The notes beneath the pieces are model-generated. The model was given only the letters and a program-made list of their open reading frames with translations, was not told where the DNA came from and ran no database searches. A DNA stretch of 64,000 nucleotides from Thiohalocapsa sp. (GTDB lineage: Bacteria > Pseudomonadota > Gammaproteobacteria > Chromatiales > Chromatiaceae). Where the stretch lies: positions 1 to 64,000 of the forward strand of contig JAIPFF010000018.1 of assembly GCA_021736785.1 (NCBI GenBank), read 5' to 3'. Both the position numbers and the translations under genes were made by a program. Position 1 is the first letter of the stretch; the number at the start of each line of letters is the position of its first letter. This document shows positions 1 through 10,395 of this stretch, one piece after another.

Positions 1-6
1 TAGACG

Positions 7-28
7 CCGCGGCGCCGTGGCGCCGCGG
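7..28. repeat. GC-only perfect palindrome beyond the glgA stop
   Basis: Ten-base arms CCGCGGCGCC and GGCGCCGCGG are separated by GT. The element lies about 50 bp past the glgA stop and could fold into a strong hairpin, but no T-tract follows on either strand, so a terminator role is only a guess. Confidence 0.4.
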
Positions 29-79
29 AGACCTCGCGGGCGGAGCGCGCGCCACGCAACGACGCGGGGCGCGACGGCA

Positions 80-1606
80 TTATGCCGAGACGGCGGTGGC
101 GTGCGACTGCCTGGCCTCCAGGGCCTCGGCGTAGAACAGCTCGTACTGGCGAGCGCTGGCCTCCCAGCTCAGATCCTGTCGCATGCCGGCGACCATCATG
201 CCGCGCCACTGCTCCGGGCGCTCGCGGGAGATATGCAAGGCCTTCTGCAGCGCGTACCAGAGTCCGTCCGCATTCGGGTCGTTGAACAGAAAGCCGGTCG
301 CGGTGCCGTTGCCGAGGGTATGGTCATCGGCGTCGATGATGGTGTCGGCAAGCCCGCCGGTGTTGTGCACGATGGGCACGGTGCCGTAGCGCAGGCTGTA
401 CATTTGGTTCAGCCCGCAGGGCTCGAAGCGCGACGGCATCAGGAAGATGTCGCTGCCCGCCTCGATGAGATGCGCGCGATCCTCGTCGTAGCCGACGTTC
501 ACGCTGACCCGATCCGGGTTGCGCGCCGCGGCCTCGGTCAGCACGCGCTCGAGCTCCCGGTCGCCGGCCCCCTGCATCACCAGTTGGACATCGGTCTCGG
601 CGATCAGCCGGGGCAGGATGTCGACGATCAGGTCGACGCCCTTTTGCTCCACCAGTCTGCCCACATGCCCCAGTACCAAGACCTGCTCGTTGCGCGGCAA
701 GTCGAACGAGCGCTGCAGCTCCAGCTTGTTCTCGACCTTCAGCGGGATGGTGTCGACGCTGTAGTTCTGCAGCAGCGACGGATCCTTGGCCGGATTCCAG
801 ACACGGTAGTCGATGCCGTTGAGGATGCCGCGGAAGCGCCCGCCGAGTTGGCGCAGCAAGCCGTCCAGCCCGCAGCCGAAGCGCGGCGTTTTCACTTCTT
901 CGGCGTAGGTGGGGCTGACGGTGTTGACGCGGTCGGCGAACACGATGCCGCCCTTGATGAACGACATCCGCTGGTGGAACTCCAAGCCGGCAACCGACCA
1001 CAGCGACGCGGGCAGTTGCAGCCGGTCGTAAGTGGCGCGATCGAAGAGCCCCTGGTAGGCGAGATTGTGTATCGTGAAAACGATGGCGGGCCGGGATTCG
1101 TGCTCGTGAAGAAAGGCCGGGGCGAGGCCGGTCTGCCAGTCATTACAATGCAGCACGTCCGGCCGCCAGTTGAGCGCCGATTGGCCCAGCGCAATGGCGC
1201 AGATGGCGCGGCAAAAGAGCAGGAAGCGCTCGGGATTGTCGCCCCAGTCGCGGCCGCTGACGTCGGTGTAGGGGTTGCCCTCGCGGCAGAAGTGCTCGGG
1301 CGCGTCCACCAGATAGACCGGCAAGTCGCGCTCGGGCAGCAGGCCCGACAGCACCCGCACCGGCAAGGCGACGCCGGGCAGGCGTAAGTCGCACAGGCGC
1401 TTGAGCTCGCGCACCTGCTTCAGGGCGCCGGGATAGGCGGGGATAATCAGGCGCGCATCGTGGCCGAGGTCGCGCAGCGCGACCGGCAGGCTCGAAGCGA
1501 CATCGGCAAGGCCGCCGGTCTTGATCAGCGGATGGGCCTCGCTGCTGGCCACGAGTACGTTGTAGCCAGGTCGCGGGGATGGGCTGGGGTCGTGTGTGGA
1601 ATCCAT
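80..1606 (-). CDS. glgA: glycogen synthase (ADP-glucose type, GT5)
   Basis: Adds glucose from ADP-glucose to the non-reducing end of alpha-1,4-glucan chains in the cytoplasm, the elongation step of glycogen synthesis. The N-terminal SSEAHPLIKTGGLADV segment carries the KTGGL motif that binds the ADP-glucose phosphate, and the C-terminal half has a GT-B nucleotide-sugar domain with SRFEPCGLNQMYSLRYGT. At 508 residues the length suits the family. I chose ATG 1606 (MDSTHD); an upstream in-frame GTG at 1651 would add 15 residues unlike the family start. No good ribosome site is visible for either. It diverges from zwf across a 94-bp gap, so the two may share a control region. No other glg gene is in the window. 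Confidence 0.95.
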   Translation of the reverse strand: MDSTHDPSPSPRPGYNVLVASSEAHPLIKTGGLADVASSLPVALRDLGHDARLIIPAYPGALKQVRELKRLCDLRLPGVALPVRVLSGLLPERDLPVYLVDAPEHFCREGNPYTDVSGRDWGDNPERFLLFCRAICAIALGQSALNWRPDVLHCNDWQTGLAPAFLHEHESRPAIVFTIHNLAYQGLFDRATYDRLQLPASLWSVAGLEFHQRMSFIKGGIVFADRVNTVSPTYAEEVKTPRFGCGLDGLLRQLGGRFRGILNGIDYRVWNPAKDPSLLQNYSVDTIPLKVENKLELQRSFDLPRNEQVLVLGHVGRLVEQKGVDLIVDILPRLIAETDVQLVMQGAGDRELERVLTEAAARNPDRVSVNVGYDEDRAHLIEAGSDIFLMPSRFEPCGLNQMYSLRYGTVPIVHNTGGLADTIIDADDHTLGNGTATGFLFNDPNADGLWYALQKALHISRERPEQWRGMMVAGMRQDLSWEASARQYELFYAEALEARQSHATAVSA

Positions 1607-1700
1607 GGCGGACGACGCGCAAAGTAGGTGAATGCAGGCCGACGTCGGCACAGTTTTGCCGACACGTTAGCACAAAGTGCAGTCAATAGGAGAAAGCCGC

Positions 1701-3176
1701 ATGATCGAATCATGTACGCTGGTGATATTCGGCTCGACCGGCAATCTTGCCAAGATCAAACTGCTGCCGGCCCTGTATCACCTGGAGCGCGGCGGTCATC
1801 TGTCCCCGTCGATGCGGGTGATCGGCTTCGGGCGCCGCGACTGGTCCGACGAGCATTGGCGCGGGGAGGTCCGCGAAGCCCTGGCGGATCACTTGGGCGA
1901 ACGCCTGGACATTGCGCTGCTCGAGCGCCTTTTGGCGCGCTGCCACTTCATCGAGGGCGATCTCGAGGACGATGCGGGCTTCCGGCGCCTGGCCGACCGG
2001 CTGCGCGGCTCGGAAGATTTTCCGCCCAACCTGGTGTTCTATTTGGCCATCGCGCCGAATTTCTACGGCGTCACGGTGGACCGTCTGGCCGAGCAGGGCC
2101 TGAACGCCGAGGAGCATGGCTGGTCGCGGCTGGTGGTGGAAAAGCCCTTCGGCTACGACCTGGAAAGCGCCGAGATCCTGGACGGGCATCTGCAACGCCA
2201 TTTCGGCGAGAGTCAGATTTACCGAATCGATCATTATCTTGGCAAGAGCACCGTGCAGAACGTGCTCGTGTTCCGATTCGCCAACCTGATGCTCGAGCCG
2301 CTTTGGAACCGCAACTACATCGACCACGTCCAGATCACGCATGCCGAGGCCAGGGGCATCGGCAGCCGGGCGGGCTTCTACGACGGTGTCGGCGCGATGC
2401 GCGACATGATCCAGAGCCACCTGCTGCAGATGCTGACGCTGGTGGCGATGGAGCCGCCGCCGAGCCTGGACGCGGAAGCGCTGCGCGACGAAAAAGTGAA
2501 GGTGCTGCGCTCGATCCGCCCGATCCCGCGCCAGGCCGTGCATGCACACGCCTTCCGCGGCCAGTACCGCTCCGGCGAGTCCGACGGCACCAAGCTGCCG
2601 GGGTATTTGGAAGAGCCGGGCGTCGATCCACGCAGCGCCACCGAGACCTATGCCGCGCTGAAGCTCTACATCGACAACTGGCGCTGGCGCGGCGTGCCGT
2701 TCTATCTGCGCACGGGCAAGCGGCTCGGCGCCACCAACTCGCTGATCAGTATCCGCTTCCGCCATCCGCCGCAGCAGCTGTTCAGCGATACGCCCATCGA
2801 ACAGCTGAAGCCCAATTGGCTGTTGCTGAATATTCAGCCCAACGAGTGCATGCGCCTGGAACTGCTGGTGAAGCAGCCGGGGCTGATGATGCGCACCCAG
2901 ACCGAGCGACTGGACGCGAGCACCTGCAACATGGGCCGCGACCAGATCGACGCCTACGAGGCCTTGATCCTCGACGTACTCCAGGGCGACCACTCGCTGT
3001 TCCTGCGCTACGACGAAGTCAACTACGCCTGGCGCGTTGTCGATCCGGTGCTGAAGCTATGGGCCACCGAGCGCGACTATATCCATACCTATCCCGCCGG
3101 CAGTTGGGGGCCGGCCGATGCCAACCGGCTGTTCGACAAGGACGACCAGGACTGGCGCAATGGGCTGGAAGAGTAG
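1701..3176 (+). CDS. zwf: glucose-6-phosphate 1-dehydrogenase
   Basis: Oxidises glucose 6-phosphate to 6-phosphogluconolactone with NAD(P)+, the first step of the oxidative pentose phosphate pathway. The N-terminal dinucleotide-binding loop [15 protein letters not shown] and the substrate site RIDHYLGK are clear, and the 491-residue length is normal. The usual Glu right after the active-site Lys (DHYLGKE) is Ser here (DHYLGKS), while the catalytic His and Lys remain. ATG 1701 is chosen because AGGAGAAAG sits 5-8 bases upstream. Pgi follows on the same strand after 211 bp, so glucose 6-phosphate can be steered either to NADPH production or to fructose 6-phosphate. Confidence 0.96.
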   Translation: MIESCTLVIFGSTGNLAKIKLLPALYHLERGGHLSPSMRVIGFGRRDWSDEHWRGEVREALADHLGERLDIALLERLLARCHFIEGDLEDDAGFRRLADRLRGSEDFPPNLVFYLAIAPNFYGVTVDRLAEQGLNAEEHGWSRLVVEKPFGYDLESAEILDGHLQRHFGESQIYRIDHYLGKSTVQNVLVFRFANLMLEPLWNRNYIDHVQITHAEARGIGSRAGFYDGVGAMRDMIQSHLLQMLTLVAMEPPPSLDAEALRDEKVKVLRSIRPIPRQAVHAHAFRGQYRSGESDGTKLPGYLEEPGVDPRSATETYAALKLYIDNWRWRGVPFYLRTGKRLGATNSLISIRFRHPPQQLFSDTPIEQLKPNWLLLNIQPNECMRLELLVKQPGLMMRTQTERLDASTCNMGRDQIDAYEALILDVLQGDHSLFLRYDEVNYAWRVVDPVLKLWATERDYIHTYPAGSWGPADANRLFDKDDQDWRNGLEE

Positions 3177-3387
3177 CCGCGGCAGCGCCGAGCCCTTGCG
3201 CGGCGTTCCATAGCAGGTTGTCGCGCCCGCGGCCGCATCGAGGTCTTCGCGGTGTCGCCGTGCGATTGCCGGACATTCGCGACGCCGCGCGGCGCAGCCC
3301 CGCCGGCGGCAAGGTAGAATCGACGGCAACGACCGAGCCCGCCGTCGCGGGTCGCGGTACAGCACAGACCACAGGAGCTTGATCCCC

Positions 3388-5028
3388 ATGGCACTCGTCG
3401 ACAGCACACCCGCTTGGCAGGCTTTGACCCGACATTGGCAGCAGATGTCGCAAGTGCACATGCGCGAATTGTTCGCGCGGGACCCGGGCAGAGTCCCGCG
3501 CATGATCTGCGATGCGGCCGGCCTGCATCTGGATTACTCCAAGAACCTCGCCACCGACGAGACCCTGTCGCTGCTGTTCGACCTCGCGCGCTCGGTGCAG
3601 CTCGAGCAGCAGCGCGAGCGCATGTTCACCGGCGAGCACATCAACACCACCGAAGACCGGGCGGTGCTGCACGTGGCGCTGCGCAATCGCGGCAACCAGC
3701 CGATCCTCGTGGACGGCAAAGACGTGATGCCCGGCATCAACGCCGTGCTGAACCGCGTGAAGGATTTCAGCAACCGCGTGCGCTCCGGCGAATGGAAGGG
3801 CCACACCGGCAAGCCCATCACCGACGTGGTCAACATCGGCATCGGCGGCTCCAACCTGGGCCCGAAGATGGTCTGCGATGCGCTCAAGTCCTACCAAAGC
3901 GACCGGCTGCGCCCGCACTTCGTCTCCAACGTGGACGGCACCCAGCTGGTGGAGACGGTCAAGCGCCTCGATCCGGAAACAACGCTGTTCATCGTGGCCT
4001 CAAAGACCTTCACCACCCAGGAGACCATGACCAATGCCCAGAGCGCGCGGCGCTGGCTGGTGGAGTCCCTGGGCGACGATGCCGCGGTGCGCCACCATTT
4101 CGTGGCCGTGTCGACCAATGCGCAGAAGGTGACCGAGTTCGGCATCGACACCGCGCACATGTTCGGCTTTTGGGATTGGGTCGGCGGGCGCTACTCGCTG
4201 TGGTCGGCCATCGGGCTGCCCATCGCGCTGGCCGTGGGCTACGACCGTTTCGTCGAGCTGCTGACAGGCGCCTACGACATGGACACCCATTTTCGCACCG
4301 CGCCTCTGGAGCAGAATCTGCCGGTCATCCTGGCGCTGCTCGGTGTCTGGTACGTCGACTTCGCCGGTGCCAAGACCCAGGCCATCCTGCCCTACGATCA
4401 ATACCTGGAGCACTTCTCCGCGTACCTGCAGCAGGGCGACATGGAGAGCAACGGCAAGCACGTCACCCTCGACGGCACCCGCGTCACCTATGCCACCGGC
4501 CCGGTGGTCTGGGGGCAGCCCGGCACCGACGGCCAGCACGCCTTCTATCAGCTCATCCACCAGGGCACGGAGCTGATTCCCTGCGATTTCATCGCACCCA
4601 TCCGCAGCCATAACCCCCTCGGCGATCACCACGCCAAGCTCATCGCCAACTGCATCGCCCAGACCGAGGCGCTGATGCGCGGCCTGACGCTGGAGGAAGT
4701 GAAGCAGGAAATGCTCGCCGCCGGCGCGTCGGAGGAAGAGGCCGATCGGCTGGCGCCGCACCGCCAGTTCGACGGCAACCGGCCCACCAACACCATCCTG
4801 GTGGACCAGATGACCCCGCACGCGCTCGGTGCATTGACCGCGCTCTACGAGCACAAGATCTTCTGCCAAGGCGTAATCTGGGGCGTGAATTCCTTCGACC
4901 AGTGGGGCGTCGAGCTGGGCAAGAAGCTGGCCCGCGTCATCCTGGCCGAACTGCAGGGCGGCAAGGTCACCGCCGAGCACGACGCCTCTACGTCCGCGCT
5001 GCTGGAATACTTCCTCAGCCGCCGCTGA
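3388..5028 (+). CDS. pgi: glucose-6-phosphate isomerase
   Basis: Interconverts glucose 6-phosphate and fructose 6-phosphate in the cytoplasm. Both family signatures are present: [15 protein letters not shown] in the middle and [14 protein letters not shown] near the C terminus, plus the QGDMESNGK segment of the active-site region. Length is 546 residues, as in other gammaproteobacteria. ATG 3388 is preferred over the in-frame TTG at 3379 because GGAG lies ten bases before the ATG. With zwf upstream and glgA divergent, this forms a sugar-phosphate cluster that feeds either glycogen and sucrose synthesis or the pentose phosphate route. Confidence 0.96.
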   Translation: MALVDSTPAWQALTRHWQQMSQVHMRELFARDPGRVPRMICDAAGLHLDYSKNLATDETLSLLFDLARSVQLEQQRERMFTGEHINTTEDRAVLHVALRNRGNQPILVDGKDVMPGINAVLNRVKDFSNRVRSGEWKGHTGKPITDVVNIGIGGSNLGPKMVCDALKSYQSDRLRPHFVSNVDGTQLVETVKRLDPETTLFIVASKTFTTQETMTNAQSARRWLVESLGDDAAVRHHFVAVSTNAQKVTEFGIDTAHMFGFWDWVGGRYSLWSAIGLPIALAVGYDRFVELLTGAYDMDTHFRTAPLEQNLPVILALLGVWYVDFAGAKTQAILPYDQYLEHFSAYLQQGDMESNGKHVTLDGTRVTYATGPVVWGQPGTDGQHAFYQLIHQGTELIPCDFIAPIRSHNPLGDHHAKLIANCIAQTEALMRGLTLEEVKQEMLAAGASEEEADRLAPHRQFDGNRPTNTILVDQMTPHALGALTALYEHKIFCQGVIWGVNSFDQWGVELGKKLARVILAELQGGKVTAEHDASTSALLEYFLSRR

Positions 5029-5195
5029 CGTGCCGAACCGATGCCCAGGGGGGTGCGGCCCGCCGCCAGGCATCTCTAGGCTTGTGCCGGGCGGCCGGCG
5101 GGGTCATGCGGCGACGTCGACGTTCGAGCAAATCGAGAGCGCGGTATGCTTGAGGACAACGAGGAAGGGTAAGCCATCCCGATCAGGCACCAGCC

Positions 5196-5756
5196 ATGCA
5201 ACATGCCTATCAACTGTCGCTCTACGAACAGCTTGAAGCCCTGCCGGAGGGCTTGACCGGCGAAATCCTCAACGGCCAGCTGCACACTCAACCGCGTCCC
5301 ACCGGTCCGCACGCACTCACCGAGTCGAACCTCCAGATCGAGATCGGCAGCGCCTTCGGAAAAGGCCGCGGCGGCCCTGGCGGCTGGTGGATTCTGGTCG
5401 AGCCCGAGACCCACTTCGTCACCGACCGGGAGGTGGTTGTCCCCGACCTCGCCGGCTGGAGGAAGGAACGCATGCCGGCCATCCCCCAAGGCCATCGTTT
5501 CGAGATCGTGCCGGACTGGATCTGCGAGATCCTGTCTCCATCGACCGCCAGCAAGGATCGCGAGGTCAAGATGCCGATCTACGCCAAATACGGCGTCGCC
5601 TATGCCTGGCTGGTCGATCCCCATCGCCGCACCCTCGAGGCCTTCGGCCTGGACCGCGGGAGTTGGCGCCTGCTCGCGCAGGCATCCGACAACGACTCGA
5701 TTGCCGCTGCCCCGTTCGAGGCTTTGGAACTGGAGCTTCCCGGTCTCTGGAATTGA
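5196..5756 (+). CDS. Uma2-family (DUF820) PD-(D/E)XK nuclease-like protein
   Basis: A 186-residue protein of the Uma2/DUF820 family, whose fold is a restriction-endonuclease-like PD-(D/E)XK core. Visible family marks are the N-terminal EILNGQL, the central WILVEPETHF, VVVPDLAGWRKERMP with the likely metal-binding Asp, ICEILSPSTASKDREVKMPIYAKYG with the Glu and following Lys, and the closing YAWLVDP. The biological role of the family is unsettled; copies are abundant in cyanobacteria and some proteobacteria and often look mobile. It stands alone between pgi and the nucleotidyltransferase gene, with no partner gene. The ATG start is the only reasonable one, with a weak ribosome site. Confidence 0.8.
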   Translation: MQHAYQLSLYEQLEALPEGLTGEILNGQLHTQPRPTGPHALTESNLQIEIGSAFGKGRGGPGGWWILVEPETHFVTDREVVVPDLAGWRKERMPAIPQGHRFEIVPDWICEILSPSTASKDREVKMPIYAKYGVAYAWLVDPHRRTLEAFGLDRGSWRLLAQASDNDSIAAAPFEALELELPGLWN

Positions 5757-5998
5757 ATCGGGGGCGTGGGGCGCTGCTCGCGCTATTGCATGATCCCGGC
5801 GCTACGCGACGGCCGCGGTCTGCGCCTCGGCCGACCGGAATCTCCCCCCTGACGGCGCTCACTCAGCGCTTGCCCGTTCCGCGGGAACCGGCGTGTGCAC
5901 GTGCCCGTGACCCGGGTAAATGACCGGGACTTGCCCACGCCCGAGGGTGCTTCTACAGTCCCTGTAACGAAGCAGCGCATCCGCAGCACGGGAGCACC

Positions 5999-7900
5999 AT
6001 GGAAGCGGAAGTCCTCGAGATTCGCGATCATGTCAGCGGTAATCCGCCCTTCGACGCGTTGGCCGACGAGCTCCTCGACGAGGTGGCCGGCGCGGTGGAG
6101 ATCGCCTACTTCAAGGCCGGCACCACCATCGCCGAACGGGGCGGGCCGGTGCAGGCGCTGTTCTACATTCGCAGCGGCGCGGTCGAGGTCTATCGCCCCA
6201 ACGGCCAGCTCTATGACCGCCTCGGCGAGGGCGATATCTTCGGCCAGTTCGACCTGTTGCGGAACCGCCTGATACGCTTTCCGGTGCAGGCCATCGAGGA
6301 CACCCTGCTCTACCTGATTCCGAAGCCCGTTTTCGATCGACTGTGCGACGCAGACGACAATTTCGCCGATTTCGTCGAGCTTCCCGGGGCGCGCCTCAAG
6401 AGCACGGTGGAGAACAGCCTGCGCGACAACGACATGATCGCCACGCCGGTAAGGCGGCTCATCTCGCGCCTGCCGGTCATGATCCAGGAGAGCGCCACCG
6501 CGCAGGAGGCGGCACGCCTCATGACGGAGAACGACGTCTCCTCGCTGCTGTTGCTCGAACCGGCGAAGGACGAGGATTCGGAGCGCGTGTTCACTGACGC
6601 CGACGGGCAACAATGGCTGCTGACGGGGATGATCGCGGACAAGGACCTGCGGCAACGTATCATCGCTGAAGGGGCCTCGGGTCAGACACCCCTGTCGATG
6701 ATCAGCCACGATGGGCTCATTACCATCCAGTCCAGCGAGTCGGTCAACGAGGCGATGTTGACCATGCTGCGCAACAACATCCAACGCCTGCCCGTCCTCC
6801 ATCGTCGTCGTCCCGTCGGGGTGGTGCAGCTTTCGGACATCGTGCGCTACGAGACGAACAACAGCGTCTATCTCGTCAACAATATCTTCAGCCGTACCTC
6901 GGTGAAGGCGCTGGCGCGTCTCACACCCGACGTGCGGGCCTCCTTCTTACGCCTGGTGGACGAGGGCGCCACGTCGCGGACGATCGGCGCCGCCATGTCG
7001 AGTGTCGGCCGCAGCCTGATGCGTCGCCTGGTGGAGCTTGCCGAGGCCGATCTGGGGCCACCCCCCGTCCCGTACTGCTTCATGGTGCACGGCTCTCTCG
7101 CCCGCAACGACCAGTCCATCACCACCGACCAAGACAACGCGATGGTGCTCCATGACTCCTTCGATCCGAAGCGCCATGATGAGTACTTCAAGGCGCTGGC
7201 CCAGAGCGTCAGCGACGGACTGGACGCCTGCGGCTACGCCTACTGCAAGGGGGACGTCATGGCCACCAACGACGCCTGGCGCCAGCCGCTTGCCGTCTGG
7301 AAACGTTACTTCAGCGACTGGATCGCCCGTCCGGATCCGCAGCGGCTGCTGCATAGCTCCATCTTTTTCGACCTGGACGCCGTGCACGGCGAGGAGTCTT
7401 TCGTCGAGGAGCTGCAGGACCTGATCGCTACCCGGGCCAAGGCCAGTCCGCGGTTCCTCGCGGCCCTGGCGCGCAATGCGCTCAACCGTACGCCTCCGCT
7501 GGGCTTCTTTCGGACCTTCGTCCTGGAGCACGACGGACGGCACAACAACAGCATCAATATCAAGCGCCGCGGTATCGCGCCGCTGAACGACGTCATCCGG
7601 GTGCATGCCCTCGGGGTCGGTTCGCGTGGCCAGAATGGCTTCACGCGGCTCGACGAGGTCAGTGAGGCCGGGGCCCTGCCTGCCGGGCAGACGGACAAGC
7701 TGAGCTATGCGCTGGAATTCCTGTCCATCGTGCGTATGCGTCATCAGGCCCAGGAAATCAGGAACGATCATGAGCCGAACAATGCCATCCAACCCGAGCA
7801 TGTATCGGATACCGAGCGATACAATCTCAAGGAGGCATTCCAGGTCCTGAGCAATGCCCAGAAGTTCCTGCGCTTCCGCTACCCGACCCCGGGCCGCTGA
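5999..7900 (+). CDS. cNMP-binding/CBS/DUF294 nucleotidyltransferase-like signalling protein
   Basis: A 633-residue cytoplasmic regulator of the DUF294 family. In order it shows a cyclic-nucleotide-binding-like domain (about residues 20-130, with RSGAVEVYRPNG and GEGDIFGQF), a CBS pair (about 150-290, ending LPVLHRRRPVGVVQLSDIVRY), then the DUF294 nucleotidyltransferase-like domain with GSLARNDQSITTDQDNAMVL, and a helical C-terminal substrate-binding region. Relatives usually sit beside an exonuclease and a solute symporter and are thought to sense adenylate ligands. Here the exonuclease follows 5 bp later and a BCCT carrier is convergent. GGAG four bases before ATG 5999 supports the start. 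Confidence 0.85.
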   Translation: MEAEVLEIRDHVSGNPPFDALADELLDEVAGAVEIAYFKAGTTIAERGGPVQALFYIRSGAVEVYRPNGQLYDRLGEGDIFGQFDLLRNRLIRFPVQAIEDTLLYLIPKPVFDRLCDADDNFADFVELPGARLKSTVENSLRDNDMIATPVRRLISRLPVMIQESATAQEAARLMTENDVSSLLLLEPAKDEDSERVFTDADGQQWLLTGMIADKDLRQRIIAEGASGQTPLSMISHDGLITIQSSESVNEAMLTMLRNNIQRLPVLHRRRPVGVVQLSDIVRYETNNSVYLVNNIFSRTSVKALARLTPDVRASFLRLVDEGATSRTIGAAMSSVGRSLMRRLVELAEADLGPPPVPYCFMVHGSLARNDQSITTDQDNAMVLHDSFDPKRHDEYFKALAQSVSDGLDACGYAYCKGDVMATNDAWRQPLAVWKRYFSDWIARPDPQRLLHSSIFFDLDAVHGEESFVEELQDLIATRAKASPRFLAALARNALNRTPPLGFFRTFVLEHDGRHNNSINIKRRGIAPLNDVIRVHALGVGSRGQNGFTRLDEVSEAGALPAGQTDKLSYALEFLSIVRMRHQAQEIRNDHEPNNAIQPEHVSDTERYNLKEAFQVLSNAQKFLRFRYPTPGR

Positions 7901-7905
7901 CGGCG

Positions 7906-8628
7906 ATGGTCCCCGGGAAGCAACAAGGGCGGGACTCCAATGACTGGGCGGACTATTTCGCCCGCCAGGCCCGGAGCTGCAGGGCGCCCGCCCTCGCGAG
8001 CTTCTACGCCGCCGGGGTGCCCGGGGACAAAAGACCCATCGGGGATATCCCGTTGATGGCGCTGGATTTCGAAACCACGGGCATGGATCCCGTCGAGCAC
8101 GCCATCGTCAGTATCGGCATGGTGCCCTTCGACCTGCACGTCATCCGCCCGGCCGCCGGGCGCTACTGGGTCGTCAAGCCGCCCAAACCGCTACGGGAGG
8201 AGTCGATTGCCTTCCATCGCATCACCCACTCCCAGGTGGAGCATGCGCCACCCATCGCCGCGATACTCGACGATGTGCTGGCCGAGCTTGCCGGTCACCT
8301 GGTGGTCGTCCACTACCGCAACATCGAGCGGCCTTTCCTCGATGCCGCCTTCATGGCCGCCCGTGGCGAGCACTGTCTGTTTCCGTTGATCGACACCATG
8401 GCGCTGGAGGCGCGCTGGGAACGCCAGGGTCGATTGCAGCGCATCAAGCGCTTCTTCGGCATCCGCCCGACTTCCATCCGCCTGGCCGACAGCCGCAGGC
8501 GCTACGGCCTGCCCCATTACTCCTCCCATCACGCCAAGCTCGATGCGATGGCGACGGCCGAGCTCTTCCAGGCCCAGGTGGCCCGGCACTACGCGCCCGA
8601 CACGCCGGTATCGGATCTCTGGGACTAG
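7906..8628 (+). CDS. DEDDh 3'-5' exonuclease (DNA polymerase III epsilon-like)
   Basis: A 240-residue exonuclease domain protein. Exo I is ALDFETTGMDP (Asp and Glu), Exo II is HYRNIERPFLDA (Asp), and Exo III is HHAKLDAMATAELF with the His-x4-Asp of DEDDh enzymes. The HRITHSQV segment is also typical. These residues bind two metal ions to remove 3'-terminal nucleotides. It begins 5 bp after the DUF294 gene and is almost certainly co-transcribed; this gene pair recurs in proteobacteria, so it probably serves that signalling module rather than replicative proofreading, for which it lacks polymerase-binding features. Confidence 0.88.
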   Translation: MVPGKQQGRDSNDWADYFARQARSCRAPALASFYAAGVPGDKRPIGDIPLMALDFETTGMDPVEHAIVSIGMVPFDLHVIRPAAGRYWVVKPPKPLREESIAFHRITHSQVEHAPPIAAILDDVLAELAGHLVVVHYRNIERPFLDAAFMAARGEHCLFPLIDTMALEARWERQGRLQRIKRFFGIRPTSIRLADSRRRYGLPHYSSHHAKLDAMATAELFQAQVARHYAPDTPVSDLWD

Positions 8629-8673
8629 CCATACCGCCACGCCTGGCCCGACTCACGGGCCGACCGGGCGCCC

Positions 8674-10344
8674 TCATGCCTTGCCGGGCCGGGGCTCGCT
8701 CAGCAGACCCCTGAGGATGGCATAGCAGCCCGCCAGCAGTATCAGCGTGAAGGGCAGACCCGCGGAGACCGCCACGGCCTGCAGCGCCGCCAGGCCACCG
8801 CCCAGCAGCAGGGCAATGGCGATGGCACCCTCGATGATCCCCCAGAACACGCGCTGGGGCTTCGGGGCGTCGATCTTGCCGCCCGCGGTGATCGTATCGA
8901 TCACCAGCGACCCGGAGTCCGAGGAGGTGATGAAGAACACGATCACCAGCACGATGCCGATGAACGAGGTGATCTCCATCAGCGGCAGTTGGCCCAGCAT
9001 CATGAAGAGCTGCAATGGCAGCTCGGCCGTGGCGGCACCGTCGTAGCCCGCCTGCACCTGCTCGATGGCCGTGGTGCCGAAGGCGGTGAACCAGAAGATG
9101 GAGACCGTGGAGGGGATGAGCAGTACCGAGATCAGGAACTCCCGCACCGAGCGTCCCCGGCTGACGCGGGCAATGAACATGCCGACGAACGGCGACCAGC
9201 TGATCCACCAGCCCCAGTAGAAGGTGGTCCAGCCCTGGCTGTAGTTGACGTCCTCCCGCGCGAACGGATTGGACAGGAACGGCAGCTCGCCCAGGTAGTT
9301 GGCGATGTTGTGGAAGAAGCCGGTGAAGATGAGCAGCGTCGGCCCGACGAACACGACGAAGATCAGCAGCACGAAGGCCAACACCATGTTGATCTCGGAC
9401 AGGCGCCTCACGCCCTTGTCCACGCCCAGCACGATGGAGACCACGGCCACGGCGGTGATACCGGCGATCAGCAGCACCAGCGTGGTGTCGCCACCGCCGA
9501 TTCCGAACAGGTGACTCAGCCCCGAGGTCGCCTGCTCGGCCCCGTAGCCGAGGGAGGTGGCCAGTCCGAACAGGGTTGCGAACACCGCAAGTATGTCGAT
9601 CACGTGTCCCGGCCAGCCCCAGATGCGCTCACCCAGAATCGGGTAGAAGATGGACCGCACGGTCATTGGCAGGCCCTTGTTGTACGAGAAGATGGCCAGG
9701 GACAACGCCACGATCGCGTACATGGCCCAGGGGTGCAGGCTCCAATGAAGCAGGGTCGCGGCCATGCCGAGATCGGCGGCAGCCTCCGGGTCGCCGGCAG
9801 CGCCCCCGAGCGGGGCCCAGTCGGTACGCACGCCATCCTCGCCAACGGTGATGCCGGCCAGCGAGGTGCCGAAGTGGGTCAGGGGTTCGGCCACGCCGTA
9901 GAACATCAGGCCGATGCCCATGCCGGCTGCGAACAGCATGGAGAACCAGGCGACCCGCGAGAAGTCCGGCGTCGCCTCGGCGCCGCCGATGCGTATCCGG
10001 CCCAGCGGCGAGAAGATCAGGCCTAGGCACAGCAACACGAAGACGTTGGCCGACAGCAGGTAGAACCAGGTGGCATGGGTGTTGATCCAGTTCTTCATGC
10101 CGTCGAAGACGGCGGTGGCCTGTTCGGGCAGGGCCAGCGTCAGTACCACGAAGCCGAGGACGACCAGCGACGATATGGCGAACACGACACCGTGGATGTC
10201 GATACTCACGCCGAGGGGCCTGGCTTGGTAATTGTCCTGGCCGATTTGGTAATCGGTATCGATCAGGTTGGTCGCACCCTCCGGGACCGGTATGCCGACC
10301 GACTCCGGCGGTGTCTCCGGGGGTGGTACAGGTTTTTTTGCCAA
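8674..10344 (-). CDS. BCCT-family betaine/choline/carnitine transporter
   Basis: A 556-residue inner-membrane carrier with about twelve membrane segments that takes up quaternary ammonium osmolytes with an ion gradient. FAAGMGIGLMFYGVAEP carries the glycine-rich GMGIG unwinding motif of sodium-coupled members, and WTTFYWGWWISWSPFVG near residue 370 is the tryptophan-rich binding box. The start is TTG at 10344, supported by AGGAGG six bases upstream. The C-terminal tail is short, without the long osmosensing extension of BetP. The stress-protein gene lies 51 bp upstream on the same strand, so the two are probably one operon. It is convergent with the exonuclease gene. Substrate is likely glycine betaine or choline, but this is inferred. 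Confidence 0.93.
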   Translation of the reverse strand: MAKKPVPPPETPPESVGIPVPEGATNLIDTDYQIGQDNYQARPLGVSIDIHGVVFAISSLVVLGFVVLTLALPEQATAVFDGMKNWINTHATWFYLLSANVFVLLCLGLIFSPLGRIRIGGAEATPDFSRVAWFSMLFAAGMGIGLMFYGVAEPLTHFGTSLAGITVGEDGVRTDWAPLGGAAGDPEAAADLGMAATLLHWSLHPWAMYAIVALSLAIFSYNKGLPMTVRSIFYPILGERIWGWPGHVIDILAVFATLFGLATSLGYGAEQATSGLSHLFGIGGGDTTLVLLIAGITAVAVVSIVLGVDKGVRRLSEINMVLAFVLLIFVVFVGPTLLIFTGFFHNIANYLGELPFLSNPFAREDVNYSQGWTTFYWGWWISWSPFVGMFIARVSRGRSVREFLISVLLIPSTVSIFWFTAFGTTAIEQVQAGYDGAATAELPLQLFMMLGQLPLMEITSFIGIVLVIVFFITSSDSGSLVIDTITAGGKIDAPKPQRVFWGIIEGAIAIALLLGGGLAALQAVAVSAGLPFTLILLAGCYAILRGLLSEPRPGKA

Positions 10345-10395
10345 GAGAATCCTCCTCGGTTGCCGGGCTCTCGAGCGGCGGTTTTCGGTGCGTGG

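Noticed and set aside
17-1387. A 456-codon plus-strand frame opposite glgA
   Set aside because: An antisense GC-rich shadow of glgA with no family features; similar shadows occur over zwf, the urt genes and dnaK.
5757-5998. A short gene between the Uma2 protein and the DUF294 gene
   Set aside because: Frames here are extensions or shadows without a start, ribosome site or family match.
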